A stretch of 64,000 bases of DNA from Bhargavaea ginsengi (GCF_900109165.1 NZ_FNZF01000007.1:1-64000), one strand, 5' to 3'; positions 34,862-42,548 are shown, numbered from the stretch's first letter. Numbers and translations: made by a program. The notes: a model not told the origin generated them from the letters alone.

Positions 34862-37027
34862 TTATTCGTCAATGGTCAGCAGCCTTGCGTTGATGGCTAC
34901 AATGACCGTACTCAGGGACATCAATACAGCTCCGACCGCCGGGCTCATCAGGATGCCGAATTTATACAGAACTCCTGCAGCCAGCGGGACGGCAAGGATA
35001 TTGTACCCCGCGGCCCACCACAGATTCTGCTTCATCTTCCGGTAGGTGGCCCGCGACAGTTTGAAGATATTCACAACGTCCAGCGGGTCACTTTTTACCA
35101 GGACCACGTCCGCTGTTTCGATGGCCACATCTGTTCCGGCACCGACTGCAATGCCGAGATCGGCTTTGGCAAGAGCGGGCGCATCATTGACACCGTCCCC
35201 AGTCATCGCCGTCTTTAAGTGCTCTTCCTTCTGCAGCGCTTCAATTTTGTCCGCCTTCTCGTGCGGAAGCACCTCCGCAATGATTTCCTTCATTCCAATC
35301 TGACGGCCGACATAATTGGCAACCTTGGCATTGTCCCCCGTCAGCATGATCGATTTGACGCCCATCTCTTTCAGTGTCCGGACCGCTTCAATTGCAGATT
35401 CACGTACGATATCGGCGAGCGCAATCATACCGCCCAGCCGACCATCGATGACGGTGAATACGACCGTCTTCCCTTCGGACGACCATTGATTGAACCGTTC
35501 CTGGTCAAACGACAGATCCAGTTCCCTCACCTGTCCCGGACTGACGACCATGACTTCCTTGCCATCGACCATCCCTTGAAGTCCTTTCCCGGTAAGCGAT
35601 TGGAAGTCACTCACTTTTCTGCGGGTTAAGTTAAGTTCATCTGCTTTCTTGATGATCCCCCTGGCCAGCGGGTGTTGGGACTGGGTTTCGACAGCAGCTG
35701 CATAGGAAAGGAGATCTTCAGGACTGATGCCGTCTACGGTTGCGATATCCGTTACCCCGAATTCCCCTTTCGTCAGGGTTCCGGTTTTGTCGAATACGAC
35801 CGCCTCGATATTCCGTGCCCCCTCAAATGCCGTCCGGTTTCGGACCAGCAGTCCTTTCCTTGCAGCGATGGAAGTGGAGACAGCAATCACCAACGGAACG
35901 GCCAGCCCAAGTGCGTGCGGGCAGGCGATGATGAGCACGGTCACCATTCGCTCAATGGCAAAGGACACCGGATAGCCCAGCAGCAGCCAAACCGCGAACG
36001 TGATTAAACCTGCCGCAAGCGCGCCGTAAAACAGCCATTTGGCTGCCCGGTTCGCAAGGTCCTGAGCCCTTGATTTGGACTCCTGCGCTTCCCTCACGAG
36101 GGAGATGACCTGAGAAAGATAGGTTTCCTCCCCGGTTTTCTTCACCGACAGGATCAGCGAACCTTCACCGTTGATGGAACCGCCGATCGCTTCCATACCC
36201 GACGACTTTTCAACCGGGACGGATTCTCCGGTGAGCATGGATTCATCAACAGATGATTTCCCTTCCAGGATTTCTCCATCGACAGGGACCTTCTCTCCCG
36301 GCTTCACCAGCAAACGGTCGCCGGCTTTCAGTTGTCCCACTTGTACGTCTTTCGTTTTCCCGTTCTCGTCAATCAGGTGTGCTTCAGATGGCATCAGCTT
36401 AGCCAGCGCCTCCAGAGCCTTGGATGCCCCCATGACAGATCGCATCTCGATCCAATGCCCCAGCAGCATGATATCGACCAAGGTCGCGAGTTCCCAGAAG
36501 AACTCATGCTCGGCCAGCCCAAAAACGGCAGCAGTGCTGTAGACATAAGCGACGATGATGGCAAGGGCGATCAATGTCATCATCCCCGGCGAGCGCTCGC
36601 TCAGTTCCTCTTTCGCCCCTTGCAGGAACGGCCAGCCGCCATAGAAGAAGACGAAGGTCGACAGGGCGAACAAGATGTACATGTCCCCTCCAAACCGCCA
36701 GTCCACGCCAAGGAATGACTGGATCATGGGGGAGAGGATCATAATCGGAATGGTCACGATCAAAGAAATGTAAAACCGTTTTTTGAAATCCTCGATCATA
36801 TGAGAATGATGATCATGATGGCCGCCGTGTCCCTGGGCAGTAGCATGATCTGAGTGTCCGTGCCGGCTATAGTCATCGTCATGATGTGAATGTGAATGTT
36901 CATTCTGTTCCGGGTTCACAGGCTGATCCGGAGAAGAATGGTGCTCGTGGTGGTGTCCATCGTGCCCCGCATCTGGGGTCGTATGGCTGGAATGATTCCG
37001 GTCATGGTCATTGTGTGATCCTGACAT
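34862..37027 (-). CDS. copB: Copper-exporting P1B-3 ATPase CopB
   Basis: A copper pump of the CPH class. The N-terminus (residues 1-75) is a histidine-rich metal-binding tail (GHDGHHHEHH, HSHSHHDD, HGGHHDHHSH) instead of a cysteine domain. The membrane metal site is CPH (IIACPHALGLAVPLV), the phosphorylation site DKTGTLTKGE, the HP motif QSQHPLARG and the hinge [11 protein letters not shown]1B-3 ATPases usually move Cu2+ or Ag+. 721 residues. It is first of a copB-CcdA-like unit with an operator-like palindrome inside its promoter spacer. Confidence 0.92.
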   Translation of the reverse strand: MSGSHNDHDRNHSSHTTPDAGHDGHHHEHHSSPDQPVNPEQNEHSHSHHDDDYSRHGHSDHATAQGHGGHHDHHSHMIEDFKKRFYISLIVTIPIMILSPMIQSFLGVDWRFGGDMYILFALSTFVFFYGGWPFLQGAKEELSERSPGMMTLIALAIIVAYVYSTAAVFGLAEHEFFWELATLVDIMLLGHWIEMRSVMGASKALEALAKLMPSEAHLIDENGKTKDVQVGQLKAGDRLLVKPGEKVPVDGEILEGKSSVDESMLTGESVPVEKSSGMEAIGGSINGEGSLILSVKKTGEETYLSQVISLVREAQESKSRAQDLANRAAKWLFYGALAAGLITFAVWLLLGYPVSFAIERMVTVLIIACPHALGLAVPLVIAVSTSIAARKGLLVRNRTAFEGARNIEAVVFDKTGTLTKGEFGVTDIATVDGISPEDLLSYAAAVETQSQHPLARGIIKKADELNLTRRKVSDFQSLTGKGLQGMVDGKEVMVVSPGQVRELDLSFDQERFNQWSSEGKTVVFTVIDGRLGGMIALADIVRESAIEAVRTLKEMGVKSIMLTGDNAKVANYVGRQIGMKEIIAEVLPHEKADKIEALQKEEHLKTAMTGDGVNDAPALAKADLGIAVGAGTDVAIETADVVLVKSDPLDVVNIFKLSRATYRKMKQNLWWAAGYNILAVPLAAGVLYKFGILMSPAVGAVLMSLSTVIVAINARLLTIDE

Positions 37028-37054
37028 GGTCTCCCTCCTATTCTAGTCAATTCC

Positions 37055-37083
37055 ATCATACTCCCTACCGGTATAAAAACCAA
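37055..37083 (-). promoter_or_regulatory. copB promoter with CsoR-like operator in the spacer
   Basis: On the minus strand TTGGTT (37078-37083) and TATGAT (37055-37060) have a 17-base spacer. ATACTCCCTACCGGTAT (plus strand, 37058-37074) resembles the CsoR operator form of ATAC(C)CC..GG(G)GTAT and lies across the spacer. No csoR gene is in the window. Confidence 0.5.
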
Positions 37084-37187
37084 TCGGAATGTTCGGAACT
37101 TTTCATCTTAGCGAACGTATTTGAAACCTTTTTGTCGGATAAACCGTATGGAGCAGAGAGGGAAGAAACCAAACAGGAGGAGATCAG

Positions 37188-37358
37188 ATGAACGGACAGG
37201 GACCAGATGGGAAAGGACAGAAGAGGAAAAAGGACAGAAGCACCATTGCGGAATTCTTTCTGTGGTTCCCTGAACTGCTTGTCTGGCCGTTCAGGCTCCT
37301 GTGGGGAATGCTGACGTGGATCGGCCGTTCGTTAGGCCGGCTGTTTGACTGGGTCTGA
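37188..37358 (+). CDS. Small amphipathic protein, 56 residues
   Basis: A short open frame with an excellent ribosome site (AGGAGGAGATCAG) and its own terminator. The N-terminus is basic (MNGQGPDGKGQKRKKDRST); the rest is aromatic-rich and amphipathic (FFLWFPELLVWPFRLLW, WIGRSLGRLFDWV), suggesting membrane-surface association. No family is recognised. The codon use matches its neighbours. It is divergent from copB, which might link it to the metal island, but nothing else supports that. Confidence 0.65.
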   Translation: MNGQGPDGKGQKRKKDRSTIAEFFLWFPELLVWPFRLLWGMLTWIGRSLGRLFDWV

Positions 37359-37360
37359 AT

Positions 37361-37402
37361 AAAAAGGGCAGGCGCATCCGTGTGGGTGCCCCTGCCCTTT
37401 TT
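37361..37402. terminator. Terminator after the 56-residue gene
   Basis: AAAAAGGGCAGG and CCTGCCCTTTTT flank a smaller inner hairpin (GGCGC..GTGCC). Confidence 0.9.
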
Positions 37403-37491
37403 CATGTCCAATTCAATGTTTCGGACTTCGGAACAGCACAATAGTATGTTAAGCTTGCAAGACACGATTTGCTAGAAAAGGGGGAAAGCTG

Positions 37492-37797
37492 ATGTATACC
37501 GTCTTTTCAACCTTTGATGTTCCCCCGGAAAAATCGGAGGAAGTCATCCGGATCTATCAAAACCGCTCCCGTCTGGTCGACCGGGCAGAAGGATTTGTCG
37601 ATTTCCTGCTGTTGCAGAACGACCGCCGTCCCGGCGAACTGACCGTGCAGCTGATATTCGATACAAAAGAGAATTATTTAAACTGGGCACGGAGCGAGGA
37701 CTTCCGCAGAATCCATGAGCTGGAGAAAAAGTATCCGGACCAGGAGCTTGCCTCCATCATTCCGAAGGTGTCCAAGTTCAAGGTGGTGGCCAAGTGA
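37492..37797 (+). CDS. IsdG/ABM-type monooxygenase (possible heme-degrading)
   Basis: A small alpha-beta barrel protein of the antibiotic-biosynthesis-monooxygenase fold. MYTVFSTFDVPPEKSEEVIRIYQNRSRLVDRAEGFVDFLLL matches the family. Trp65 and His75 (NYLNWARSEDFRRIHE) have the spacing of IsdG Trp67/His77, which suits heme binding. The asparagine of IsdG near residue 7 is Thr here, so heme degradation is less sure. 101 residues. It is the first gene of a four-gene operon with a helical protein, a cobalamin sensor and a STAS protein, an unusual setting. Confidence 0.78.
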   Translation: MYTVFSTFDVPPEKSEEVIRIYQNRSRLVDRAEGFVDFLLLQNDRRPGELTVQLIFDTKENYLNWARSEDFRRIHELEKKYPDQELASIIPKVSKFKVVAK

Positions 37798-38168
37798 ACA
37801 CTGATGAAATCGTCAATCAGGTAACCGAAAAGATCTATGAACTCGAGCCGGCCCTCCTGGAACGATTCGGCGAACAGGGAAAAGCAAAGTGCCGGGAAGA
37901 TAACCATCATCATATGAAACATCTCCAGACCGCCTATGCCTTGAACGAAGCGAAAGTTTTCACCGATTATGCGGTCTGGCTCAACGGAATATTGACCAGG
38001 CACGGCATGAAGACCAAGCACCTCATCGATAACTATCAGATCATCCGGTCCCTGCTCGCGGAAGACAAGAGTGAACAGGCCGAAAGCTATTACAGATATC
38101 TGTCAGAAGCCATCACAACTCTGGAGCAAGTCGCTGGTACTGAAGAGGTGGAACATGACACACATTGA
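37794..38168 (+). CDS. Helical sensor-like protein of the cobalamin/STAS operon
   Basis: A 124-residue all-helical protein, start GTG overlapping the previous stop. The block CREDNHHHMKHLQTAYALNEAKVFTDYAVWLNGILTRHGM (residues about 33-72) resembles the helical region found in front of cobalamin-binding domains in other sensor proteins (C-x-EDH-x-HL...DYV-W). Here it is a separate gene, directly before the cobalamin-binding protein, with which it overlaps by 14 bases. It could be a partner subunit or a split N-terminal sensory domain. His/Cys-rich CREDNHHHM could also bind a metal or heme. No firm family is known to me. Confidence 0.6.
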   Translation: MNTDEIVNQVTEKIYELEPALLERFGEQGKAKCREDNHHHMKHLQTAYALNEAKVFTDYAVWLNGILTRHGMKTKHLIDNYQIIRSLLAEDKSEQAESYYRYLSEAITTLEQVAGTEEVEHDTH

Positions 38169-38832
38169 AGCGCTCGCTTCCTGTCTGCTTGAAGGTGATC
38201 CGGACAAGGCATGGGCGTGTATCGAGAATTATCCCGAGTCCGCCAGGCCGGATGTTTATCACAATCTCATGACACCGGCCATGCGACATATCGGGCATTT
38301 ATGGGAAACCAATAAGATCACGGTTGCCGACGAGCACCTGGCAACCGCGACATGCGATTTTATCCTTTCCCGACTGAGTTATGGAATCGGGAAAGAAACG
38401 TCTGCCGGCAAGGCGATGTTTCTTTGTCTCGACGGCGAACAGCACTATCTCGGCCTGAAGATGGTCGACAGCCTATTTAAGGAGCATGGCTGGGAAACCC
38501 GATATTTCGGGCCGAGCCTGCCCCTGGAATATGCCCTTCACACTGCGGAAAACTGGAAGCCGGACGTGATCGGGCTGTCGGTCAGCATCGTGTACCATCT
38601 GCCAAAGCTCCAACAGTACGTAGATGCTTTCAGCAGACTTCCGGAAAATCCGGCTGTCCTTGTCGGCGGCCGCCTGACGGACCTATATAACCTCCGCCCG
38701 CACTGCAAGGAAGATACAGTCATCCTCCGGAGCTTGCCGGAAACAGAAAGATGGATTCAAAACGATTTGACGGGAGGACAGCAAAGTGGAACAACTAACT
38801 CTACCCCTTCCCCTCCCGTATTTGAAAGTTAA
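38155..38832 (+). CDS. Cobalamin-binding sensor protein with Wx9EH motif
   Basis: A 225-residue protein with a helical B12-binding_2 domain followed by a Rossmann-like B12-binding domain. Trp50-x9-Glu60-His61 (LWETNKITVADEH) is the signature of the adenosylcobalamin light sensors CarH and LitR, and EQHYLG (Glu95-x-His97-x2-Gly100) is the ExHxxG lower-ligand motif those photoreceptors carry in place of DxHxxG. Unlike CarH there is no MerR DNA-binding domain; instead the next gene encodes a STAS regulator. A light- or B12-sensing role through protein contacts is therefore likely (inference). Start ATG at 38155 with GAGGTGG upstream. Confidence 0.82.
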   Translation: MTHIEALASCLLEGDPDKAWACIENYPESARPDVYHNLMTPAMRHIGHLWETNKITVADEHLATATCDFILSRLSYGIGKETSAGKAMFLCLDGEQHYLGLKMVDSLFKEHGWETRYFGPSLPLEYALHTAENWKPDVIGLSVSIVYHLPKLQQYVDAFSRLPENPAVLVGGRLTDLYNLRPHCKEDTVILRSLPETERWIQNDLTGGQQSGTTNSTPSPPVFES

Positions 38833-39550
38833 CAGGGACGGAAGAATTGTCGCCTATTCTGCTCTCGCCGAAGATCATTTTGACCTGAGCAGCGGACACA
38901 TCAGAACCCTGGTCGATGAAGAATCAATCAACAAACTGGACCGGATAAGTTCGGAGGCCGGACTGTCCCCGGTCAAGATGGAACTGAATATGAAGACAAA
39001 CGAAAACCCCCTGGGCCTGTTCGATGTCCACCTTCAGTGGGATTCGGAAAATCAGGCCGGTATGATTTTCCTGCCGAAAGACAGCTCCAATGAAGAGCTG
39101 ATCCAAAAGCTTGCCGACATCCAGAACCGTCTCTCTTCTAGCGATTTCGAGTTGCTGGAGAAGAAAGAAGAACTGGAAAATGTACTGAAGCGGATGGACC
39201 GCCTGTCCGGCCCGTTCATCCCGCTGTCCGACACGCTGTGCCTGATTCCCCTGTTCGGCGACATCACAGCGGATAAGATCAACACCATTTCCGAAAGCTG
39301 CCTGCAATCCGTCTTCAGCGGGAGCTATGAAATGGTCCTCTTTGATCTCACAGCCGTCGGAGAGGTCCATGCAGATGGCATCGGAACATTCATCCAGCTG
39401 GTAAAAACCCTAAAATTCATGACCGGCAATGTCATCAAGCTGATCGGCATCAAGCCAAATCTTGCAAAAGAGCTGAACCGGCATGACCTTGACCAATGGG
39501 TTCAGTTCAACCATTCATTAAAAGAGGAATTGACTTATTTGGATCAGTGA
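38786..39550 (+). CDS. RsbR-like STAS-domain regulator
   Basis: A 254-residue protein with a PAS-like N-terminal half (LKVNRDGRIVAYSALAEDHF), a coiled-coil linker (ELIQKLADIQNRLSSSDFELLEKKEELENVLKRM) and a C-terminal STAS domain (PLFGDITADKIN...DLTAVGEVHADGIGTFIQ...LIGIKPNLAKEL). The layout is that of RsbR stressosome proteins. The positions equivalent to the RsbRA phospho-threonines 171 and 205 appear to be Ala (VHADG) and Glu (LAKEL), so RsbT-type phosphorylation may be absent. Start GTG after GGGAGG, overlapping the cobalamin gene by 47 bases. It probably relays the cobalamin signal. Confidence 0.82.
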   Translation: MEQLTLPLPLPYLKVNRDGRIVAYSALAEDHFDLSSGHIRTLVDEESINKLDRISSEAGLSPVKMELNMKTNENPLGLFDVHLQWDSENQAGMIFLPKDSSNEELIQKLADIQNRLSSSDFELLEKKEELENVLKRMDRLSGPFIPLSDTLCLIPLFGDITADKINTISESCLQSVFSGSYEMVLFDLTAVGEVHADGIGTFIQLVKTLKFMTGNVIKLIGIKPNLAKELNRHDLDQWVQFNHSLKEELTYLDQ

Positions 39551-39560
39551 AATCTCATAA

Positions 39561-39597
39561 ATAAAGCAGGAGCCCCCGATTGGGTTGCTCCTGCTTT
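39561..39597 (+). terminator. Terminator of the cobalamin/STAS operon
   Basis: AAAGCAGGAGC and GCTCCTGCTTTTTT form the stem and T-run. Confidence 0.9.
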
Positions 39598-39604
39598 TTT
39601 GCCG

Positions 39605-39865
39605 TCAGCTCCGCAGCACCAGGCCCCGGCCTTCCGGAGTCCCCTCGACATCCAGCGTCAGAAGGTCCGTATCGCTCAGTTGCGCATCGATCGCCACGCG
39701 GATCCCTTTGATTTCCTGCACGACATCGAACTCCTGCGGCTCGTCGAAGGTGATGGCGAACTGGGGGCCGAACTCGCCCGTTTCCACTGTCAGCCGCAAT
39801 CCACCCAAGCCGTGCGCCGCCAGATATTCATCCAAAAGTTTTTTGGCTCCATCAGTAATGAACAC
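39605..39865 (-). CDS. HesB/IscA-fold protein without cysteines
   Basis: An 86-residue protein with the HesB/YneR-like fold: MFITDGAKKLLDEYLAAHG, LRLTVETGEFGPQFAITFDEP and VRVAID-type strand IRVAIDAQLSDTDLLTLDVE. Classical IscA/ErpA proteins hold an iron-sulfur cluster with three cysteines; none is present here, as in the YneR-type subgroup of Bacillales. A role in Fe-S assembly is therefore doubtful. Start is GTG with GGAGG upstream. Confidence 0.72.
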   Translation of the reverse strand: MFITDGAKKLLDEYLAAHGLGGLRLTVETGEFGPQFAITFDEPQEFDVVQEIKGIRVAIDAQLSDTDLLTLDVEGTPEGRGLVLRS

Positions 39866-39930
39866 GTGCTTCCGCTCCTCCGGTCAAACAGTTGTCAACA
39901 CAAGTATACCATCGCCTGTGCGGATGACGC

Positions 39931-40116
39931 TCAATCTCCACTCCGCTTTTTCCAGTCGTAAGGCACCTTGGACCAATCCCACAAGAGATTGAATAGGCCG
40001 GCCAGGATACTTATGGCGACCACCATGCCCCATTCAACTTCCCGATTAAAAATAAACTGGCATAGTGTCAGACTTGCGAAGAGGAAAAGCCCGTAGCCCA
40101 AGCTATTTTTAATCAT
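39931..40116 (-). CDS. Small membrane protein
   Basis: A 61-residue protein with two hydrophobic segments (LGYGLFLFASLTLCQFIF and WGMVVAISILAGLFNLLW) and a basic tail KVPYDWKKRSGD. Start ATG after GAGGAGG. It lies 12 bases after the methyltransferase gene, so the two are probably co-transcribed. No family is recognised. Confidence 0.68.
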   Translation of the reverse strand: MIKNSLGYGLFLFASLTLCQFIFNREVEWGMVVAISILAGLFNLLWDWSKVPYDWKKRSGD

Positions 40117-40128
40117 TTAGGCTCCTCC

Positions 40129-40914
40129 TCAGACATTCTTCAGCAAAACCACATGGAGCTTATGCCCAATTTCATAGGTCCGGTCCCCGAACAGCCGGAT
40201 CAGTTGAGGCTTCAGGCTGTCCATGATCCCGTCCCGTTCAGACTCTTCCAGATGCAGCATCCACGAGAGTGTCTTGATTCGCTCGCACCACGTATCCAAG
40301 GTGAAATCCACCGCGTAGTCCTCGTTGTACAATTCTTTAAGCTCAAATCCGTGCGCCTGCCATTCGGCAAACCACTCCACCGGGAAGCTGTTGATGGATT
40401 GTCCGGAGCCAGCCTTTCTTCCGGCGGGTTTGATCCGGCCGGGTATCGCTTTTTTCAGGAGGCCCATCGTTTCTTGCACGATCGGGTCGGCAGTGACAAA
40501 TCCGGAGTCCATGATGAGAAGATCCCCGCCCGGCTTGAGGATTCTCTTCACCTCTTTCAGTACGGTCTCCCCGTCAAACCAGTGCCACGCGCGCAGAGCG
40601 GTGACGGCATCAAAAGATTGTCCGGGCAGGTCGGTATCTTCCGCGTACCGGTTCACATAGCGGATGGTCTCCCCAAGTTCCGAGTCGATGAGTTGGGCTT
40701 CACGGATCAGTTCGGCTGAGGGATCGATGCCCGTCACCTCTGCCCCCTGCTCCACAAGCATCCGTGTGAGAACACCGGTGCCTGACCCGAGGTCTGCAAC
40801 CGACCGTCCCTGGAAAGTTATGCCCCTCACCTTCAGAGTTTCAAACAAATCAACCTTCAGGTCATTCCGGTAGAGCGCATAGCCCTTTGCCACTTTTCCG
40901 AAGTCTGCTTTCAT
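40129..40914 (-). CDS. Class I SAM-dependent methyltransferase
   Basis: A 261-residue methyltransferase. The SAM motif I is VADLGSGTGVLTRML (residues about 39-53), motif II VTGIDPSAELIREA, and FDAVTALRAWHWFDGETVLKEVKRILKPGGDLLIMDSGF covers motifs III-V. The acceptor substrate is not known. The N-terminal FGKVAKGYALYRNDL matches a common Bacillus group of small-molecule methyltransferases. Start ATG with GGAGG. It follows the kinase-like gene and precedes a small membrane protein. Confidence 0.85.
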   Translation of the reverse strand: MKADFGKVAKGYALYRNDLKVDLFETLKVRGITFQGRSVADLGSGTGVLTRMLVEQGAEVTGIDPSAELIREAQLIDSELGETIRYVNRYAEDTDLPGQSFDAVTALRAWHWFDGETVLKEVKRILKPGGDLLIMDSGFVTADPIVQETMGLLKKAIPGRIKPAGRKAGSGQSINSFPVEWFAEWQAHGFELKELYNEDYAVDFTLDTWCERIKTLSWMLHLEESERDGIMDSLKPQLIRLFGDRTYEIGHKLHVVLLKNV

Positions 40915-40932
40915 TGAATGGCCTCCTTCATC

Positions 40933-41547
40933 CTATTCCTTCCCGCATGAATAACATCGTTTATCCTGATCCTCTTCTCCGTACATCCGAAGCTCCTTTT
41001 TCTCACCGCAGCCGTTGCAAATATCAAACTCGATCTGTGGGAGAACACCTGCTTCCGCTAGCGGAACCCACATATTTTCGTAGAGTGATTTACTCATCCC
41101 GTAATCAATAAAAACCAGCTTGCCTTGATCGTTGAGTCCATAGTTGTCACTGTCTTTTAAGTCGAAGCAATCGAACTCCCGATCCAACTCAAGTAAAGCA
41201 TCCTCATATCGATCCGGAATCCAGATCGCATCTTTATCCCCATCAATCTCAAATGACTGGTTGTCTCTGCGCAAGATAGGTCGGTAATAGGATTGGATCG
41301 ATATCCGCTCGTCAACAAAATGAACGGCCGCAAAAAGCGGAGCGAGCCCTTTAGCTTCTATCTCGTTATAGATGGCCATTTCATTTTGGGATTGTAGTTT
41401 GCCGATCGGGTGCAGATGAACCTTGATGACCCTTTCTCCAACTTTGTATACCTTTCTGGACGAGCCAATGCCGATAAAGTTTTCTTCTGTGCAGTATGTA
41501 CGCCAATTCCTGATCAGGTTCTCTAGCGGTTCTGCCTTTTCATTCAT
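40933..41547 (-). CDS. Protein-kinase-like protein with C-terminal zinc ribbon
   Basis: A 204-residue protein that looks like a minimal kinase fold. It has a glycine loop (FIGIGSSRKVYKVGERVIKVHLH with a candidate ATP lysine), an alpha-C-like segment, and a catalytic-type stretch DNYGLNDQGKLVFIDYGMSK (residues about 139-158) ending in a D-[YF]-G metal motif. The last 30 residues hold CNGCGEKKELRMYGEEDQDKRCYSCGK, a CxxC...CxxC zinc ribbon. The HRD aspartate is not clear, so activity is uncertain. Related phage or plasmid kinase-like proteins are known, but no function can be given. ATG at 41547 is chosen over TTG at 41550. Confidence 0.6.
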   Translation of the reverse strand: MNEKAEPLENLIRNWRTYCTEENFIGIGSSRKVYKVGERVIKVHLHPIGKLQSQNEMAIYNEIEAKGLAPLFAAVHFVDERISIQSYYRPILRRDNQSFEIDGDKDAIWIPDRYEDALLELDREFDCFDLKDSDNYGLNDQGKLVFIDYGMSKSLYENMWVPLAEAGVLPQIEFDICNGCGEKKELRMYGEEDQDKRCYSCGKE

Positions 41548-41828
41548 CAATTCATCCCATCCTATAACACAAAAAGATGATAAACTTTTGGAGAAATCTC
41601 CGAACTCTTTGCTATATCCTATTCTAAAGTTAAAAAGGAAAATCCTTCAACATGAGTTATTAATGGGAGAAAGGGATTAAGGTTCCCTATAGAAGGATGA
41701 CTTCTGGTACTGCTTCATGATTCTAATGTCATTCTTTGCTTAAACACACCGAAGGCCGCTTAAATGGATGAACAAAAAGACCTTCCTAAAAAAATAACCC
41801 TTCCCGCCATTGCAGAAAGGGGCTTTGG

Positions 41829-41945
41829 TCAGTTAGCCAAGAATCTTCTCGCGATGTCTTCATACAACTTGATACTAGCCAGGTATTCATCGATTTCCAC
41901 ATACTCAGCCGGCGGGTGGGCTTTCCCATCCGCCGTTCCCGACTT
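41829..41945 (-). pseudogene. C-terminal remnant of an M20 metallopeptidase
   Basis: Only the end of an M20-family peptidase (dipeptidase/deacylase type) remains: GTADGKAHPPAEYVEIDEYL followed by about 17 more residues and a stop. In intact enzymes GKNAHAPNEYV-like sequence sits about 35 residues from the C-terminus. The remnant begins right after the stop of the TRIC-like gene with no start codon, so a deletion has fused the two regions. Confidence 0.7.
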
Positions 41946-42548
41946 TTATGTCAGAGAGCTTTTCGGCAGCTGCCATCTGTATTGCACGGACAACATCCGG
42001 AGCAGCACGATCGACACGAGCAGGGCCCCGGTCATCCAGGCGCCCTCAATCAGGCCGACGCCAATAGCAAGGCCGCCGAGTGCCGCCCAGAGTGCATAGA
42101 TTTCATCCCGGAATATCATCGGCTTTCTTCCCGCGAACACGTCCCGGATCATTCCTCCGCCCGCTCCCGTAAGAGTCGCGGCCACAATGGCCCCAATGAG
42201 CGTTGCGCCTGAATAGACGGCCATCAGGGCACCCTGGATCGCAAAAGCGGCAAGGCCGATCGCATCGAAAAAGATGCCCCAACGGTTCCAATAGCGGATC
42301 CACCAGTGGGTTGGAAAAAGAAACACGATAAGGATGGCGGTGAAAGCCAGGATGAACAGATTGCCCTGTGCCCAAATGTCCTCCACCGGAATTCCGATGA
42401 GAAGGTTGCGGATTGTCCCGCCCCCGAATGCCGTCGTGAAACCCAGAATCATGACACCGAAGATATCAAAGTCCTCTTCCATCGCGACGATGGCTCCACT
42501 GACGGCAAAGGCGAGGGTGCCGATGATGTTCAGTACGTCCCAAGTCAT
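41946..42548 (-). CDS. TRIC-like (UPF0126) cation channel family protein
   Basis: A 200-residue membrane protein with seven hydrophobic segments arranged as two repeats of three, as in bacterial TRIC-type channels. The paired glycine-rich signatures are GFTTAFGGGTIRNLLIG and ATLTGAGGGMIRDVFAGRKP, exactly as in the family, whose members conduct K+ or other cations. ATG at 42548 (MTWDVLNIIGTLAFAVSGA) follows AAGGAAGGG. The gene ends at the M20 remnant. It is divergent from the exporter operon at 42.9 kb. Confidence 0.88.
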   Translation of the reverse strand: MTWDVLNIIGTLAFAVSGAIVAMEEDFDIFGVMILGFTTAFGGGTIRNLLIGIPVEDIWAQGNLFILAFTAILIVFLFPTHWWIRYWNRWGIFFDAIGLAAFAIQGALMAVYSGATLIGAIVAATLTGAGGGMIRDVFAGRKPMIFRDEIYALWAALGGLAIGVGLIEGAWMTGALLVSIVLLRMLSVQYRWQLPKSSLT

